A DNA stretch of 64,000 bases from an uncultured Winogradskyella sp. (GTDB lineage: Bacteria > Bacteroidota > Bacteroidia > Flavobacteriales > Flavobacteriaceae), in NCBI RefSeq assembly GCF_947495255.1, contig NZ_CANLYI010000007.1, positions 186,001 through 250,000 of the forward strand, given 5' to 3'. How positions within the stretch are numbered: the stretch's first letter is position 1; the number at the start of each line of letters is the position of its first letter. The position numbers were made by a program, and so were the translations under genes. The notes beneath the pieces were generated by a model, which was not told where the DNA came from, ran no database searches, and worked only from the letters and a program-made list of their open reading frames with translations. Positions 54,465 through 63,662 of the stretch are shown here, one piece after another.

Positions 54465-55469
54465 ATGCGCGAAGCGTCTTTCGTGAAGCAAAATAAGGAA
54501 AAATGGATTGGTTTTGAAAACGCTTTAGACAATAATGCGAAAATAAATCCAGATGACCTAGCTTCTTACTATATACAGCTTACCAATGACCTATCTTATG
54601 CTCAAACATATTATCCTGGGAGTAAGACTTTGTTATATCTAAATTCATTGGCTTCGCAGGCGCATCAAAAGATTTATATTACCAAAAAAGAATCTAAAAA
54701 CAAGATTGTTTCGTTTTGGCGAGATGAGTTTCCGCTCTTCTTTTATCAGTACCATAAAACTTTACTTTATACCTTTTTAATATTTATGGCTGCAGTAACC
54801 ATTGGTGCAGTTTCTACATTAAATGATGATTCGTTTATTCGTTTAATATTAGGTGATGCTTATGTAAACATGACTTTAGAAAATATTGAAAATGGCGAAC
54901 CTATGGCTGTTTATAAAAGTGGCAGTAGTATTGGTACGTTTTTAGGTATCACTATTAATAATATTAGAGTTGCCATTATGGCTTTTGCTTGTGGTGCGAT
55001 TTTTAGCGTTGGTACTATTTACGTGCTTTTTAGCAATGGCATTATGCTTGGTGCTTTTATAACGTTTTTCTATAATCAAGGGATTTTAGAAAAAACCTCA
55101 ACGGTTTGGTTGCATGGAACTATTGAAATATCAGTAATTGTAATTGCTGGTTGTGCTGGTTTGGTAATGGGCAATAGCTTTTTGTTTCCTAAAACGTACT
55201 CGAGACGCGTTGCTTTTATGAAAGGTGCCAAAGATGGTTTAAAGATTGTAGTGAGCACCATTCCGCTTTTTATTGTCGCTGGTTTTATTGAAGGGTTTAT
55301 AACGCGCTATGGCGAACAAATGCATTGGACTTTAGCTTATGGCATTATTTTTTTATCATTATTTATTATTGTTTACTATTATATAATTTATCCTATTAAA
55401 TTGAACAAAGCGCATCGCGTTCAAGCTATTAATGTACCATCAGAATTACCCAAATCCCTATTAACGTGA
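54465..55469 (+). CDS. SpoIIM-like (stage II sporulation protein M family) membrane protein
   Basis: 334 residues. A cytoplasmic N-terminus of about 75 residues (MREASFVKQNKEKWIGFENA) is followed by about six helices in the SpoIIM family pattern. In the non-sporulating Bacteroidota this family occurs with RDD, DUF4129, DUF4350, MoxR and DUF58 genes, as here. Its TGA overlaps the GTG start of the next gene by four bases. Confidence 0.88.
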   Translation: MREASFVKQNKEKWIGFENALDNNAKINPDDLASYYIQLTNDLSYAQTYYPGSKTLLYLNSLASQAHQKIYITKKESKNKIVSFWRDEFPLFFYQYHKTLLYTFLIFMAAVTIGAVSTLNDDSFIRLILGDAYVNMTLENIENGEPMAVYKSGSSIGTFLGITINNIRVAIMAFACGAIFSVGTIYVLFSNGIMLGAFITFFYNQGILEKTSTVWLHGTIEISVIVIAGCAGLVMGNSFLFPKTYSRRVAFMKGAKDGLKIVVSTIPLFIVAGFIEGFITRYGEQMHWTLAYGIIFLSLFIIVYYYIIYPIKLNKAHRVQAINVPSELPKSLLT

Positions 55470-56386
55470 ACGAAAAGTATATTGAATTAAGAACGAGAAG
55501 TACCTTTGGTGATATTATTAACACCTACTTTCTTTTCCTGAAACATAATTTTAAAGATTACACTAATCTTTATCTAAGATATAATGCTATCAGTATTATA
55601 CTTACTCTAATTTGCTCTTACCTTTTGGTAACAGGTTTTATGGGTTTGGCTAGTCAAGATTTTAGATTTGGTATGGGTTCTAATATTGCATCCGAAAGTT
55701 ATTTTATCGCAGGTGCAATTATATTTTGCTTAATTCTCTTTGTAACGTCGTTAATCAACTTTAGTTTTTCTAGTGCTTACGTCGCTGATTATGTTGAAAA
55801 TGAAGGCGAAATAGAATCTAAACGCATTTGGAATAGTATTATAAATAGTCTCGGAACTATTTTTGTGTTTATTTTAATTGGTGGACTTATTGTAGTCGCT
55901 TATTTTATAATCTCAATGGTTTTAGCATTTATTCCATTGTTAGGTATGTTAGCTCAATATGGTTTAAACTTTACACTTTCTGCTGTTTTTGGCTTAACCT
56001 TTATGTCAATTTTTTCTACCGGAAAAGGTGTTGGTGATGCACTTTCCGAAGGCTTTAGTTTTACAATGTCTAATTTTTGGCGCATTGTATTATACGGATT
56101 AGTAATTGGTATTCTAAACACCATGATAACTATGCTTATTATTTCTATACCAAGTGTAATTATCGGGATTTATGCCTATTTTTCAATAGAAAGTAGCATT
56201 GATTTAACAACAAGTGGATTTGCAACATTTATATTCACCTTGGGTTTTGCTGCATTTATTCTTTCATTTATATATACACAAGCCTTATCTCAAATATCAT
56301 ATGGTATTTTATATTATAACCTTAATGAAGTAAAATACAATCTATTCCTTCAAAAGAAAATTGATGAAATTGGTGTAAATGAATAA
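55466..56386 (+). CDS. Multi-helix membrane protein of the SpoIIM/DUF4129 cluster
   Basis: 306 residues, GTG start within the previous stop. It has about six hydrophobic segments (about 30-55, 72-95, 120-165, 205-240, 250-280) and a cytoplasmic N-terminus (RSTFGDIINTYFLFLKHNF). It resembles the DUF4013-type proteins seen in this gene order, though I could not fix the family. It overlaps the next gene by 8 bases. It probably forms a membrane complex with its neighbours. Confidence 0.72.
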   Translation: MNEKYIELRTRSTFGDIINTYFLFLKHNFKDYTNLYLRYNAISIILTLICSYLLVTGFMGLASQDFRFGMGSNIASESYFIAGAIIFCLILFVTSLINFSFSSAYVADYVENEGEIESKRIWNSIINSLGTIFVFILIGGLIVVAYFIISMVLAFIPLLGMLAQYGLNFTLSAVFGLTFMSIFSTGKGVGDALSEGFSFTMSNFWRIVLYGLVIGILNTMITMLIISIPSVIIGIYAYFSIESSIDLTTSGFATFIFTLGFAAFILSFIYTQALSQISYGILYYNLNEVKYNLFLQKKIDEIGVNE

Positions 56387-57107
56387 ATTTCACCCAAAAC
56401 ATATAAATACATTTCTAATGTCGGTTTTTGGCACTACTTTGCTGTGGGCTCAAGATGCCATTGTAAAAAAAGATTCTAGTAATTTAGATGTTACTTATTT
56501 TAAAGATGGTTTTAAAGACAATTATTCGGGTAGCGATTTTAATTATTCTATAAACGACACAGGAGGAATAAATCTCATACAACGCGTTCTTAGAAAATTC
56601 TTTAATTGGTTAGGTGATATTTTTGGATTTGATATTGATTGGATTGACTATCAAACGCTTGAATATATTGTTTACGGATTACTAGGTGTTATTGTATTAT
56701 ACCTTTTAATAAAATTCTTATTAGAAAACCCAGTAAGTTCTGTATTTAAAACAGAAACGGCAGCAATTGAAGGTTTTAGTTATGTTGAAGAAAATATTGA
56801 ACAAATTGATTTTGAAAATTTAATTTCAAAAGCCTTAAAAGAACAAAATTACAGATTAGCAACACGCTACCTCTATCTTAAATCTTTAAAATCTTTAGCC
56901 AATAAACAAGTCATTGAATGGCATTACGAAAAAACAAATTCAGACTATTTAAATGAAATAAAGGATCGTCAACTCAAAACCTTATTTAAACGTGTATCTT
57001 ATATATACGATTATGTTTGGTATGGCGAATTCCCAATAGACGAAGAAAGCTTTAATAAGAATAAAGTCGATTTTAATCAACTTATAAAAACAAATCAACA
57101 TGGATAA
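56379..57107 (+). CDS. DUF4129 domain protein
   Basis: 242 residues. N-terminal signal or first helix (residues 10-27), a second helix (about 90-112: LEYIVYGLLGVIVLYLLIKF) and a soluble DUF4129 tail (LYLKSLKSLANKQVIEWHYE, KRVSYIYDYVWYGEFPID). DUF4129 proteins are thought to interact with MoxR/DUF58 partners. It overlaps both adjacent genes by 8 bases. Confidence 0.83.
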   Translation: MNKFHPKHINTFLMSVFGTTLLWAQDAIVKKDSSNLDVTYFKDGFKDNYSGSDFNYSINDTGGINLIQRVLRKFFNWLGDIFGFDIDWIDYQTLEYIVYGLLGVIVLYLLIKFLLENPVSSVFKTETAAIEGFSYVEENIEQIDFENLISKALKEQNYRLATRYLYLKSLKSLANKQVIEWHYEKTNSDYLNEIKDRQLKTLFKRVSYIYDYVWYGEFPIDEESFNKNKVDFNQLIKTNQHG

Positions 57108-58299
57108 GCGTTCTAAAATTGCGCTATATATCATTGGTGCTGTCATTGTTTTTATGATGATTGCAGAAATTGCCAAACCGAAGGCTTTAAACTGGCGGAA
57201 TTCTTATTCTGCAGCAGATAAAATTCCTTTAGGCTGTTTTGTGCTATTCAATGAACTAGAAACTTTTTCTGAAGGTGACGTTTTGGTATCAAAACAATCT
57301 GTTTACGAATATCTAAAAGACCAAGAATTTTCAGAACCTATGTCTTTGATGCTTATTAATAATCAAGTAAGCTTTGATAATGAGGAATCTAACTCACTCA
57401 TGAAATTTGTAGAAGATGGTAATACTGTTTTTATAAGTAGTAACTATTTCTATGGTAATGTTTTAGATACTTTAAATGTTAGTGTTCAAAAACAGTATAC
57501 CAATATTTACAGAAAAGAGGCGGACAATAAATTTACAAGTCCAAGTTTACAAGCTAATAATAGAATTTATAAAGATGTTATTGAAAACAGTTTCTTTGAA
57601 TCTATAGACACGCTAAGAACAACGGTTTTAGGAACTTTAACCACAAAAAACGAGGATGAGATTGACGAAACATATCCCAATTTAATTAAAGTAGATGTTG
57701 GTGATAACAACGGTCAATTTATTCTGCACACCAATCCGTTTGCCTTTACCAATTACCATCTTTTAGATGATAAAGAAGATTATGCTGCAACCGTTTTGTC
57801 ATACCTACCAAAGCAACAAATTATTTGGGATAACAATTACAAAAGCGGTCGAAAAGTAATTACTAGTCCGTTGCGTTATATTTTAGATAACACAGCTTTA
57901 AAATGGGCATTTTATATTAGTATGTTTGGCTTAATTCTTTTTGTAATCTTTAGAGGTAAGCGTACACAACGTATTATTCCTGTTATTAAAAAGTTAGATA
58001 ATGCGACAGTAGATTTCACCAGAACTATTGGCGAATTGTATTACCAATATGGTGATTTTAGCAATATAATAAACAAGAAAATTCAATACTTTTTAGAGTT
58101 TATTAGAACAAGTTATTACCTAGAAACCAATCAATTTAATTCAGGTTTTATTGATAAACTTGCAGCAAAATCTAGCAATACAAAAGAAGACACAAAGACT
58201 TTAGTGGATTACATTGTCTTTTTAAAATCGAAAACAAATCATACTGAGCAAGAGCTCATAGAATTGAATAAAAAAATAGAACATTTTAAACGAACATAA
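57100..58299 (+). CDS. DUF4350 domain protein
   Basis: 399 residues. A short cytoplasmic N-terminus and one helix (ALYIIGAVIVFMMIAEI) are followed by a periplasmic GIFT/DUF4350-like domain (about 45-265: SYSAADKIPLGCFVLFNEL; VEDGNTVFISSNYFY), a second helix (WAFYISMFGLILFVIFRG) and a cytoplasmic helical tail. It is the standard member before MoxR/DUF58 in this cluster. It ends 6 bases before the MoxR gene. Confidence 0.85.
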   Translation: MDKRSKIALYIIGAVIVFMMIAEIAKPKALNWRNSYSAADKIPLGCFVLFNELETFSEGDVLVSKQSVYEYLKDQEFSEPMSLMLINNQVSFDNEESNSLMKFVEDGNTVFISSNYFYGNVLDTLNVSVQKQYTNIYRKEADNKFTSPSLQANNRIYKDVIENSFFESIDTLRTTVLGTLTTKNEDEIDETYPNLIKVDVGDNNGQFILHTNPFAFTNYHLLDDKEDYAATVLSYLPKQQIIWDNNYKSGRKVITSPLRYILDNTALKWAFYISMFGLILFVIFRGKRTQRIIPVIKKLDNATVDFTRTIGELYYQYGDFSNIINKKIQYFLEFIRTSYYLETNQFNSGFIDKLAAKSSNTKEDTKTLVDYIVFLKSKTNHTEQELIELNKKIEHFKRT

Positions 58300-58305
58300 G
58301 TTATT

Positions 58306-59397
58306 ATGGAAGATCAAAATATACCATCATCAGAACATTTAGATGATACAAACCCTAATGAAGAAAATACGGTAAATGAATCTACCTCATCAAACGAAAT
58401 TATAGAAGAAATAACACAACCAACTTCAGAAGGCTATAAAAGTCGAATTGATTTGGAGCCTTTACAAAAAAGCGTAGAAGACATTAAAAATGAAATTTCT
58501 AAATTCATTGTTGGTCAGAATGAAATGATTGAGCTTCTAATTATTTCTATTTTAACTAATGGACATTCTCTTATAGAAGGTGTTCCTGGTGTTGCAAAAA
58601 CGGTTACTGCCAAAATGTTAGCTAAAACTATGGCTGTTGATTTTAGTAGGATTCAGTTTACGCCAGATTTAATGCCAAGTGATATTTTAGGAACTTCAAT
58701 TTTTAATGTTAAAAACAGTGAATTCGAATATAAAAAAGGGCCTATCTTCTCTAACATTGTGCTTATTGATGAGATTAACAGAGCACCTGCAAAAACGCAA
58801 GCGGCTTTATTTGAAGTGATGGCAGAACGTCAAATTACCATGGATGGCACGCGCTACGAAATGGAATTACCATTTTTAGTATTCGCTACACAAAACCCTA
58901 TTGAGCAAGAAGGAACGTATCGTTTACCAGAGGCACAATTAGACCGTTTTCTTTTCAAAATAAATGTAGACTACCCTTCTTTAGAAGATGAAGTTCAGAT
59001 TTTAGTAGATAATCATTCTCGTCAAGACAAAATGGATTTCAACGATATTAAAGCTGTATTGTCTGCAGAAGAAATTAAGAAATACCAAGACCTCATTAAA
59101 CAAATTGTTGTTGAAGACAACCTCTTAAACTACATTGCTTCTATTATTCATAATACCAGAACAAACGCCAATTTATATTTAGGTGCTTCACCAAGAGCTT
59201 CAATCGCCATTTTAAATGCTGCCAAAGCCAATGCAGCTATAAACGGTAGAGATTTTGTAACGCCAGATGATATAAAACGTTGTACAAAAGCCATTTTACA
59301 ACACAGATTAGTATTAACACCAGAACGCGAAATGGAAGCCTTTACAGTAGATAAAGTTGTAGACCAAATTCTTGAAACTATAGAGATTCCTAGATAG
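58306..59397 (+). CDS. MoxR-type AAA+ ATPase
   Basis: 363 residues. After an acidic N-terminal tail (1-50), the AAA core has Walker A GVPGVAKT, Walker B IVLIDEINRAPAKTQ with the MAERQITMDG segment that follows, sensor FATQNPIEQEGTYRLPEAQ and sensor 2 GASPRASIAIL. MoxR ATPases act as chaperones that assemble or activate metal or von Willebrand-domain complexes. Its last base overlaps the GTG start of the DUF58 gene. Confidence 0.94.
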   Translation: MEDQNIPSSEHLDDTNPNEENTVNESTSSNEIIEEITQPTSEGYKSRIDLEPLQKSVEDIKNEISKFIVGQNEMIELLIISILTNGHSLIEGVPGVAKTVTAKMLAKTMAVDFSRIQFTPDLMPSDILGTSIFNVKNSEFEYKKGPIFSNIVLIDEINRAPAKTQAALFEVMAERQITMDGTRYEMELPFLVFATQNPIEQEGTYRLPEAQLDRFLFKINVDYPSLEDEVQILVDNHSRQDKMDFNDIKAVLSAEEIKKYQDLIKQIVVEDNLLNYIASIIHNTRTNANLYLGASPRASIAILNAAKANAAINGRDFVTPDDIKRCTKAILQHRLVLTPEREMEAFTVDKVVDQILETIEIPR

Positions 59398-60728
59398 TGA
59401 AGCGTTTCTTTAAACATACCTATTTAACCTTTCGGTTTTTTGTTGTTGCCATGATTTTGGTAGCACTGTTTATACTTGCCTACATTTATCCTGGTTTGTT
59501 AAGCATTGTTACTATTCTGTTTTTTATTGCCATTGGCTTAGTTATTATTGATTTCATTCTGTTATTTAAACAAAAAGGGATTAGTGCTTCGCGAATTTTA
59601 CCCGAAAAATTGAGTAATGGTGATGACAATCCTATTGAAATTACTCTTCAAAACGACTATAATTTTACTGCCGATTTACAATTAATCGATGAGATGCCTT
59701 TTCAATATCAGAAGCGTGATTTTGAAATTAACACGCAACTCAGTAAACACAATAAAAAGAAAATCACTTACACCTTAAGACCTTTGGAGCGTGGTGAGTA
59801 TTACTTTGGTAGTTTAAACATCTATGTTAACTCACCAATAGCGCTTGTTACCAGACGTTATGAGTTTGCTAAAGATGCGATGGTGCCTAATTACCCTTCG
59901 TTTTTACAATTACGAAAATATATGCTCTTGGCATTTTCTAATAAACTATTTGAATATGGTTTAAAGAAAATACGACGCATTGGTAATACCATGGAATTTG
60001 AGCAGATTAAAGATTATGTAAATGGTGATGACATAAGAAACATTAATTGGAAAGCGACAGCCAAGCGAAGCCAACTCATGGTTAATCAGTTTCAAGATGA
60101 GCGTTCGCAACCTATCTATTCTGTTATTAATAAAGGTAGAGCTATGAAAATGCCTTTTGATGGTTTAAGTCTTTTAGATTATGCTATAAATGCGACTCTG
60201 GTGATTAGTAATGTAGCTCTAAAAAAACAAGATAAAGCCGGAATGTTTACGTTTTCTCGAAAGGTTGAAAATAAAGTGGTTGCCGAAAGACGACCATCTC
60301 AAATGAATAAAATCTTAGAAACATTATACAATGTAAACACTGATTTTTCGGAATCTGATTTCTCAAGATTATATATCGATGTAAAACGAAGCCTTACACA
60401 ACGTGGTCTACTTCTACTATATACCAATTTTGAAACTTTAGATGCGTTACATCGTCAGTTACCTTATTTAAAAGCCATTGCTAAGAATCATCTTTTGGTG
60501 GTTATCTTTTTTGAAAATACAGAATTACAGAAACTTACCAAAGTAGAAGCCGATAATACATTTGATATTTTTCAGAAGACAATAGCTGAAAAGTTTATGT
60601 ACGAAAAGAAAATGATTGTAAACGAGCTTCAAAAGCATGGTATTCAATCTATTTTAACTACGCCAGAAAACTTAACTATTAATACTATTAACAAGTATTT
60701 AGAGATTAAGGCTAGAGGATTATTGTAG
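59397..60728 (+). CDS. DUF58 domain protein (MoxR partner)
   Basis: 443 residues, GTG start overlapping the MoxR stop. Two N-terminal membrane helices (about 12-55) precede a soluble part with the DUF58 signature FEQIKDYVNGDDIRNINWKA and a following von Willebrand A-like domain (KNHLLVVIFFENTELQKLT). DUF58 proteins nearly always accompany MoxR, and the pair probably acts in envelope stress or protein maturation. It is followed by a hairpin at 60762-60787. Confidence 0.9.
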   Translation: MKRFFKHTYLTFRFFVVAMILVALFILAYIYPGLLSIVTILFFIAIGLVIIDFILLFKQKGISASRILPEKLSNGDDNPIEITLQNDYNFTADLQLIDEMPFQYQKRDFEINTQLSKHNKKKITYTLRPLERGEYYFGSLNIYVNSPIALVTRRYEFAKDAMVPNYPSFLQLRKYMLLAFSNKLFEYGLKKIRRIGNTMEFEQIKDYVNGDDIRNINWKATAKRSQLMVNQFQDERSQPIYSVINKGRAMKMPFDGLSLLDYAINATLVISNVALKKQDKAGMFTFSRKVENKVVAERRPSQMNKILETLYNVNTDFSESDFSRLYIDVKRSLTQRGLLLLYTNFETLDALHRQLPYLKAIAKNHLLVVIFFENTELQKLTKVEADNTFDIFQKTIAEKFMYEKKMIVNELQKHGIQSILTTPENLTINTINKYLEIKARGLL

Positions 60729-60761
60729 CTTATTATTGATTTTTCACAACTCATCCTATTT

Positions 60762-60787
60762 AAATTACAATTCGGTAATTGTAATTT
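60762..60787. terminator. Hairpin after the DUF58 gene
   Basis: A perfect 11-bp stem, AAATTACAATT with AATTGTAATTT, around CGGT, 31 bases after the stop. The T run is weak, so termination is probable rather than certain. Confidence 0.6.
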
Positions 60788-60868
60788 TAAAAACAGACCT
60801 CTTTGTTAGATATTTGAATCATCAACAAAAAAGAACAGTATTCACACTAACCATTAAAATTTAAAACT

Positions 60869-61282
60869 ATGAAAAACTTATTCTTAACATTCGCACTTGT
60901 ATTAACGTCTTTATTAGGTTTCTCTCAAGACACTGCAACGATTACAGTAACAATAGACAACGTAACAAGTGACAAAGGTTTAGTTATGATGTCTCTACAC
61001 AATAAAGACACCTTTATGAAAGCTAAAGCAATAATGAATGGAAAATCTGAAATAAAGGATGGAAAAATAACTATCACTTTTGAAAACGTAGAAGCTGGTG
61101 AATATGCAATTATTGCATTTCATGATGAAAATGAAAACAGCAAAATGGATTTTAGAGAAAACGGAATGCCTTTAGAATCTTACGGAATGTCTAACAACTC
61201 AATGTCTTTTGGTCCTCCAAACTACGATGATGCTAAATTTACTGTGGCAGATGACAATGTAGAATTAAATATTCGTTTCTAA
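60869..61282 (+). CDS. DUF2141 secreted protein
   Basis: 137 residues with a signal peptide (LFLTFALVLTSLLGFSQ, cleavage near 19). The mature part is an Ig-like beta sandwich with VTIDNVTSDKGLVMMSLHN, AGEYAIIAFHDENENSKMDF and the acidic DENENSKMD turn, all typical of DUF2141. The family is periplasmic or secreted and of unknown function. It has its own terminator at 61317-61346. Confidence 0.88.
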   Translation: MKNLFLTFALVLTSLLGFSQDTATITVTIDNVTSDKGLVMMSLHNKDTFMKAKAIMNGKSEIKDGKITITFENVEAGEYAIIAFHDENENSKMDFRENGMPLESYGMSNNSMSFGPPNYDDAKFTVADDNVELNIRF

Positions 61283-61316
61283 AGAATAGACACATCAATC
61301 AAATACCAAAATCAAA

Positions 61317-61346
61317 AAAAAGCCATTAAGATATTAATGGCTTTTT
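61317..61346. terminator. Bidirectional terminator between convergent genes
   Basis: A 13-bp perfect stem, AAAAAGCCATTAA with TTAATGGCTTTTT, around GATA. It serves the DUF2141 gene and the TonB-dependent receptor gene. Confidence 0.88.
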
Positions 61347-61359
61347 AATATATAATTAA

Positions 61360-63660
61360 TTACCAGTAAACTCTAAACATTAAATTAGGTGTAATCCCTA
61401 AAGAATACTTTTCGATTAACTCAATAGGATCATCCAAACTATTATTTCCTCTATACTCTCGGCTAATTAAATTTTTTCTATTGTAGATATTCCTAATTGA
61501 TAAACCAACTTTCCCTTTCAATCTGTTCTGCTTAGAGAATTTAAAATTATAAGTTGATGAGAAATCTAGACGATGATAATTTGGCAATTCACCAGTATTA
61601 ATACCATCATTAAATACTAACTCATCGTTATTCTGCTCAGATACAGTATAAGGCTTACCTGTTTGCCATTTCCAACCTAATGCCAATTGAAACTTATTAA
61701 GTTTATAACTAATCGCTGATGACAATGCATGTGTAACATTAGATTTAGACTTAAAATCTCTATCGTCATTTAAGTTATTAAAATTGCTTTTAGACCTATT
61801 AAAAGAATAACTCAACCATGAATTAAAACTATTAAATCGTTTCTTTACAAACGCATCTACACCAAAAATACGCTGTTTACCAATGTTATAATTGTTACTC
61901 TCAGGATTTAAAAACCCTAAGGATAATGCTGTAATATTTTTTAGCTTTTTATAGTACGCATCTACATCTATACTTAAACCTCTTTTGCTATAAATAAATC
62001 CTGCAGAAACCTGTTGGCTATTTATAATTGGGAATGAATTACCGTTTGCTAATCTCCAAACTCTGTTTTCTAAAGATAAATCACTAATTATGGTTTCATC
62101 AATTTCACTAATAATTTGGTTCTTTATTTCTGCTGTACTTTGAAACTTTATATTCTTAGCAATAGATTTAAAAAATTGCAATCTTGGTTCAATTCTTAAG
62201 GCATTTAACTCTTCATAATAACTCCCTCTTAATCCTATTGACACATCAAAAAGCTTTGGGTTTTTATAATTATAATTACCAAATAAACTATGAGTTTGTA
62301 TGATGTTATCTTCAGTATCCAACACAAACACTAGATTGGTAGTATTTAGAAATGCATAAGCCACATCTTTTAAAGTGTATTGATAACCAACTGAAAAATC
62401 ACTACGCTCTGAAATATTAATATTAACTTCGGAAGAAATACCTGAATCAAAGATGATATTTCGCTTTTCGAAATCTGAAATTTGCTCGTTATTTTCGCTC
62501 GTAATAAAATTATAATTTAACTTATAATCTGAAAAAAAAGCAGTTGTGTTCTGCGATATTTTATCGCTCCAATTCATATTCCAACCCAAGCCATAACCGA
62601 TATTACTGGTTATTAATCTATCATTATAAGAAGCGTTTTTTTCTGAATCACTAACACTATAGTCCAATTGATTTTCTATTGAAATTACACTGGCATATAA
62701 ACTGTGATTCTTATTAGGCTTATAATTCAACTTGAGATTATAATCTAAAAACGAGAAGTCGTTGTTGCCATTTTCAGAATCATTAATTTTAGTACTCTCA
62801 AATACTTTATTTGCCATCTGATTAAAAGTGAATGTTTCAAAAACATCTATATAACTTCGTCTAAACGATGCTTGAAGATTCAGCTTTTCTTTAATAATTG
62901 GAATATCTAAAAGTGCATCTCCTGAAATGCCATTAAATCCTAACTCTACTTTGGTTTGTTTTGGAATATCTGTTCGAGACGCTATATCAATAACACTAGA
63001 CAATCGTTCTCCGTAACGTGCATGAGCACCTTTATTTATAAACTTAATTTGGGAGGTTACATTTGGATTCAAAGGCGAAATCATACCAAAAAGATGTCCT
63101 TTATGATAGATATTAATACCATCCCAAATTAACCTGTTTTGATCAGATGCTCCTCCACGAACAAAAAAGCTTGTAGCCGTTTCATTAGGACTTAATACAC
63201 CAGGCAATAATTGAATACTTTCTAAAACGTCTGGTTCTGTAATGCCGGGTAAAACACCTAACCTTAAAGGCTGAATATTAAAAGAGCCATCGCTGTTTTT
63301 TTCTATTCCACGCGTTAAATAACTTCTAACAATTACTTTATCTAAAGCGTTAAAACTATCTGTATTTCCCGAGGATTTATTGAGAATAATATAACGATTG
63401 TTTAAGACTTTATAATCTAGACTAGTAAACTTCGTAATTTCGTCTAAGACTTCTAATAAGGTTCGTTTCTCACGTTTTAGAGTTATTAATTTCTCAGTTA
63501 TATCTTCATCTTTATAGGAGAATAACACATCATACTTATCTTCTATTTTAGAAAATGCATTAAAAATATCTTCATCATTAAATTCAATGTAAAAAGCCTC
63601 TTCCTGAGAAAAGGCTTGTAATGGGAGTAACATTAAGACAAAGATATAGATTAACCTCAT
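61360..63660 (-). CDS. TonB-dependent outer-membrane receptor with STN domain
   Basis: 766 residues. Signal peptide (1-19), STN/secretin-like signalling domain (about 20-95: IEFNDEDIFNAFSKIEDKYD), TonB-box-like stretch ALDKVIVRSYLTRG, plug (VLPGITEPDVLESIQLLPGV, FFVRGGASDQNRLIWDGINI) and a 22-strand-type barrel ending in an aromatic residue (NLMFRVYW). It imports a large ligand (siderophore, sugar or similar), and the STN domain can signal to FecR. It starts 3 bases after the FecR-type gene, so signalling and transport are coupled. Confidence 0.93.
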   Translation of the reverse strand: MRLIYIFVLMLLPLQAFSQEEAFYIEFNDEDIFNAFSKIEDKYDVLFSYKDEDITEKLITLKREKRTLLEVLDEITKFTSLDYKVLNNRYIILNKSSGNTDSFNALDKVIVRSYLTRGIEKNSDGSFNIQPLRLGVLPGITEPDVLESIQLLPGVLSPNETATSFFVRGGASDQNRLIWDGINIYHKGHLFGMISPLNPNVTSQIKFINKGAHARYGERLSSVIDIASRTDIPKQTKVELGFNGISGDALLDIPIIKEKLNLQASFRRSYIDVFETFTFNQMANKVFESTKINDSENGNNDFSFLDYNLKLNYKPNKNHSLYASVISIENQLDYSVSDSEKNASYNDRLITSNIGYGLGWNMNWSDKISQNTTAFFSDYKLNYNFITSENNEQISDFEKRNIIFDSGISSEVNINISERSDFSVGYQYTLKDVAYAFLNTTNLVFVLDTEDNIIQTHSLFGNYNYKNPKLFDVSIGLRGSYYEELNALRIEPRLQFFKSIAKNIKFQSTAEIKNQIISEIDETIISDLSLENRVWRLANGNSFPIINSQQVSAGFIYSKRGLSIDVDAYYKKLKNITALSLGFLNPESNNYNIGKQRIFGVDAFVKKRFNSFNSWLSYSFNRSKSNFNNLNDDRDFKSKSNVTHALSSAISYKLNKFQLALGWKWQTGKPYTVSEQNNDELVFNDGINTGELPNYHRLDFSSTYNFKFSKQNRLKGKVGLSIRNIYNRKNLISREYRGNNSLDDPIELIEKYSLGITPNLMFRVYW

Positions 63661-63662
63661 CT

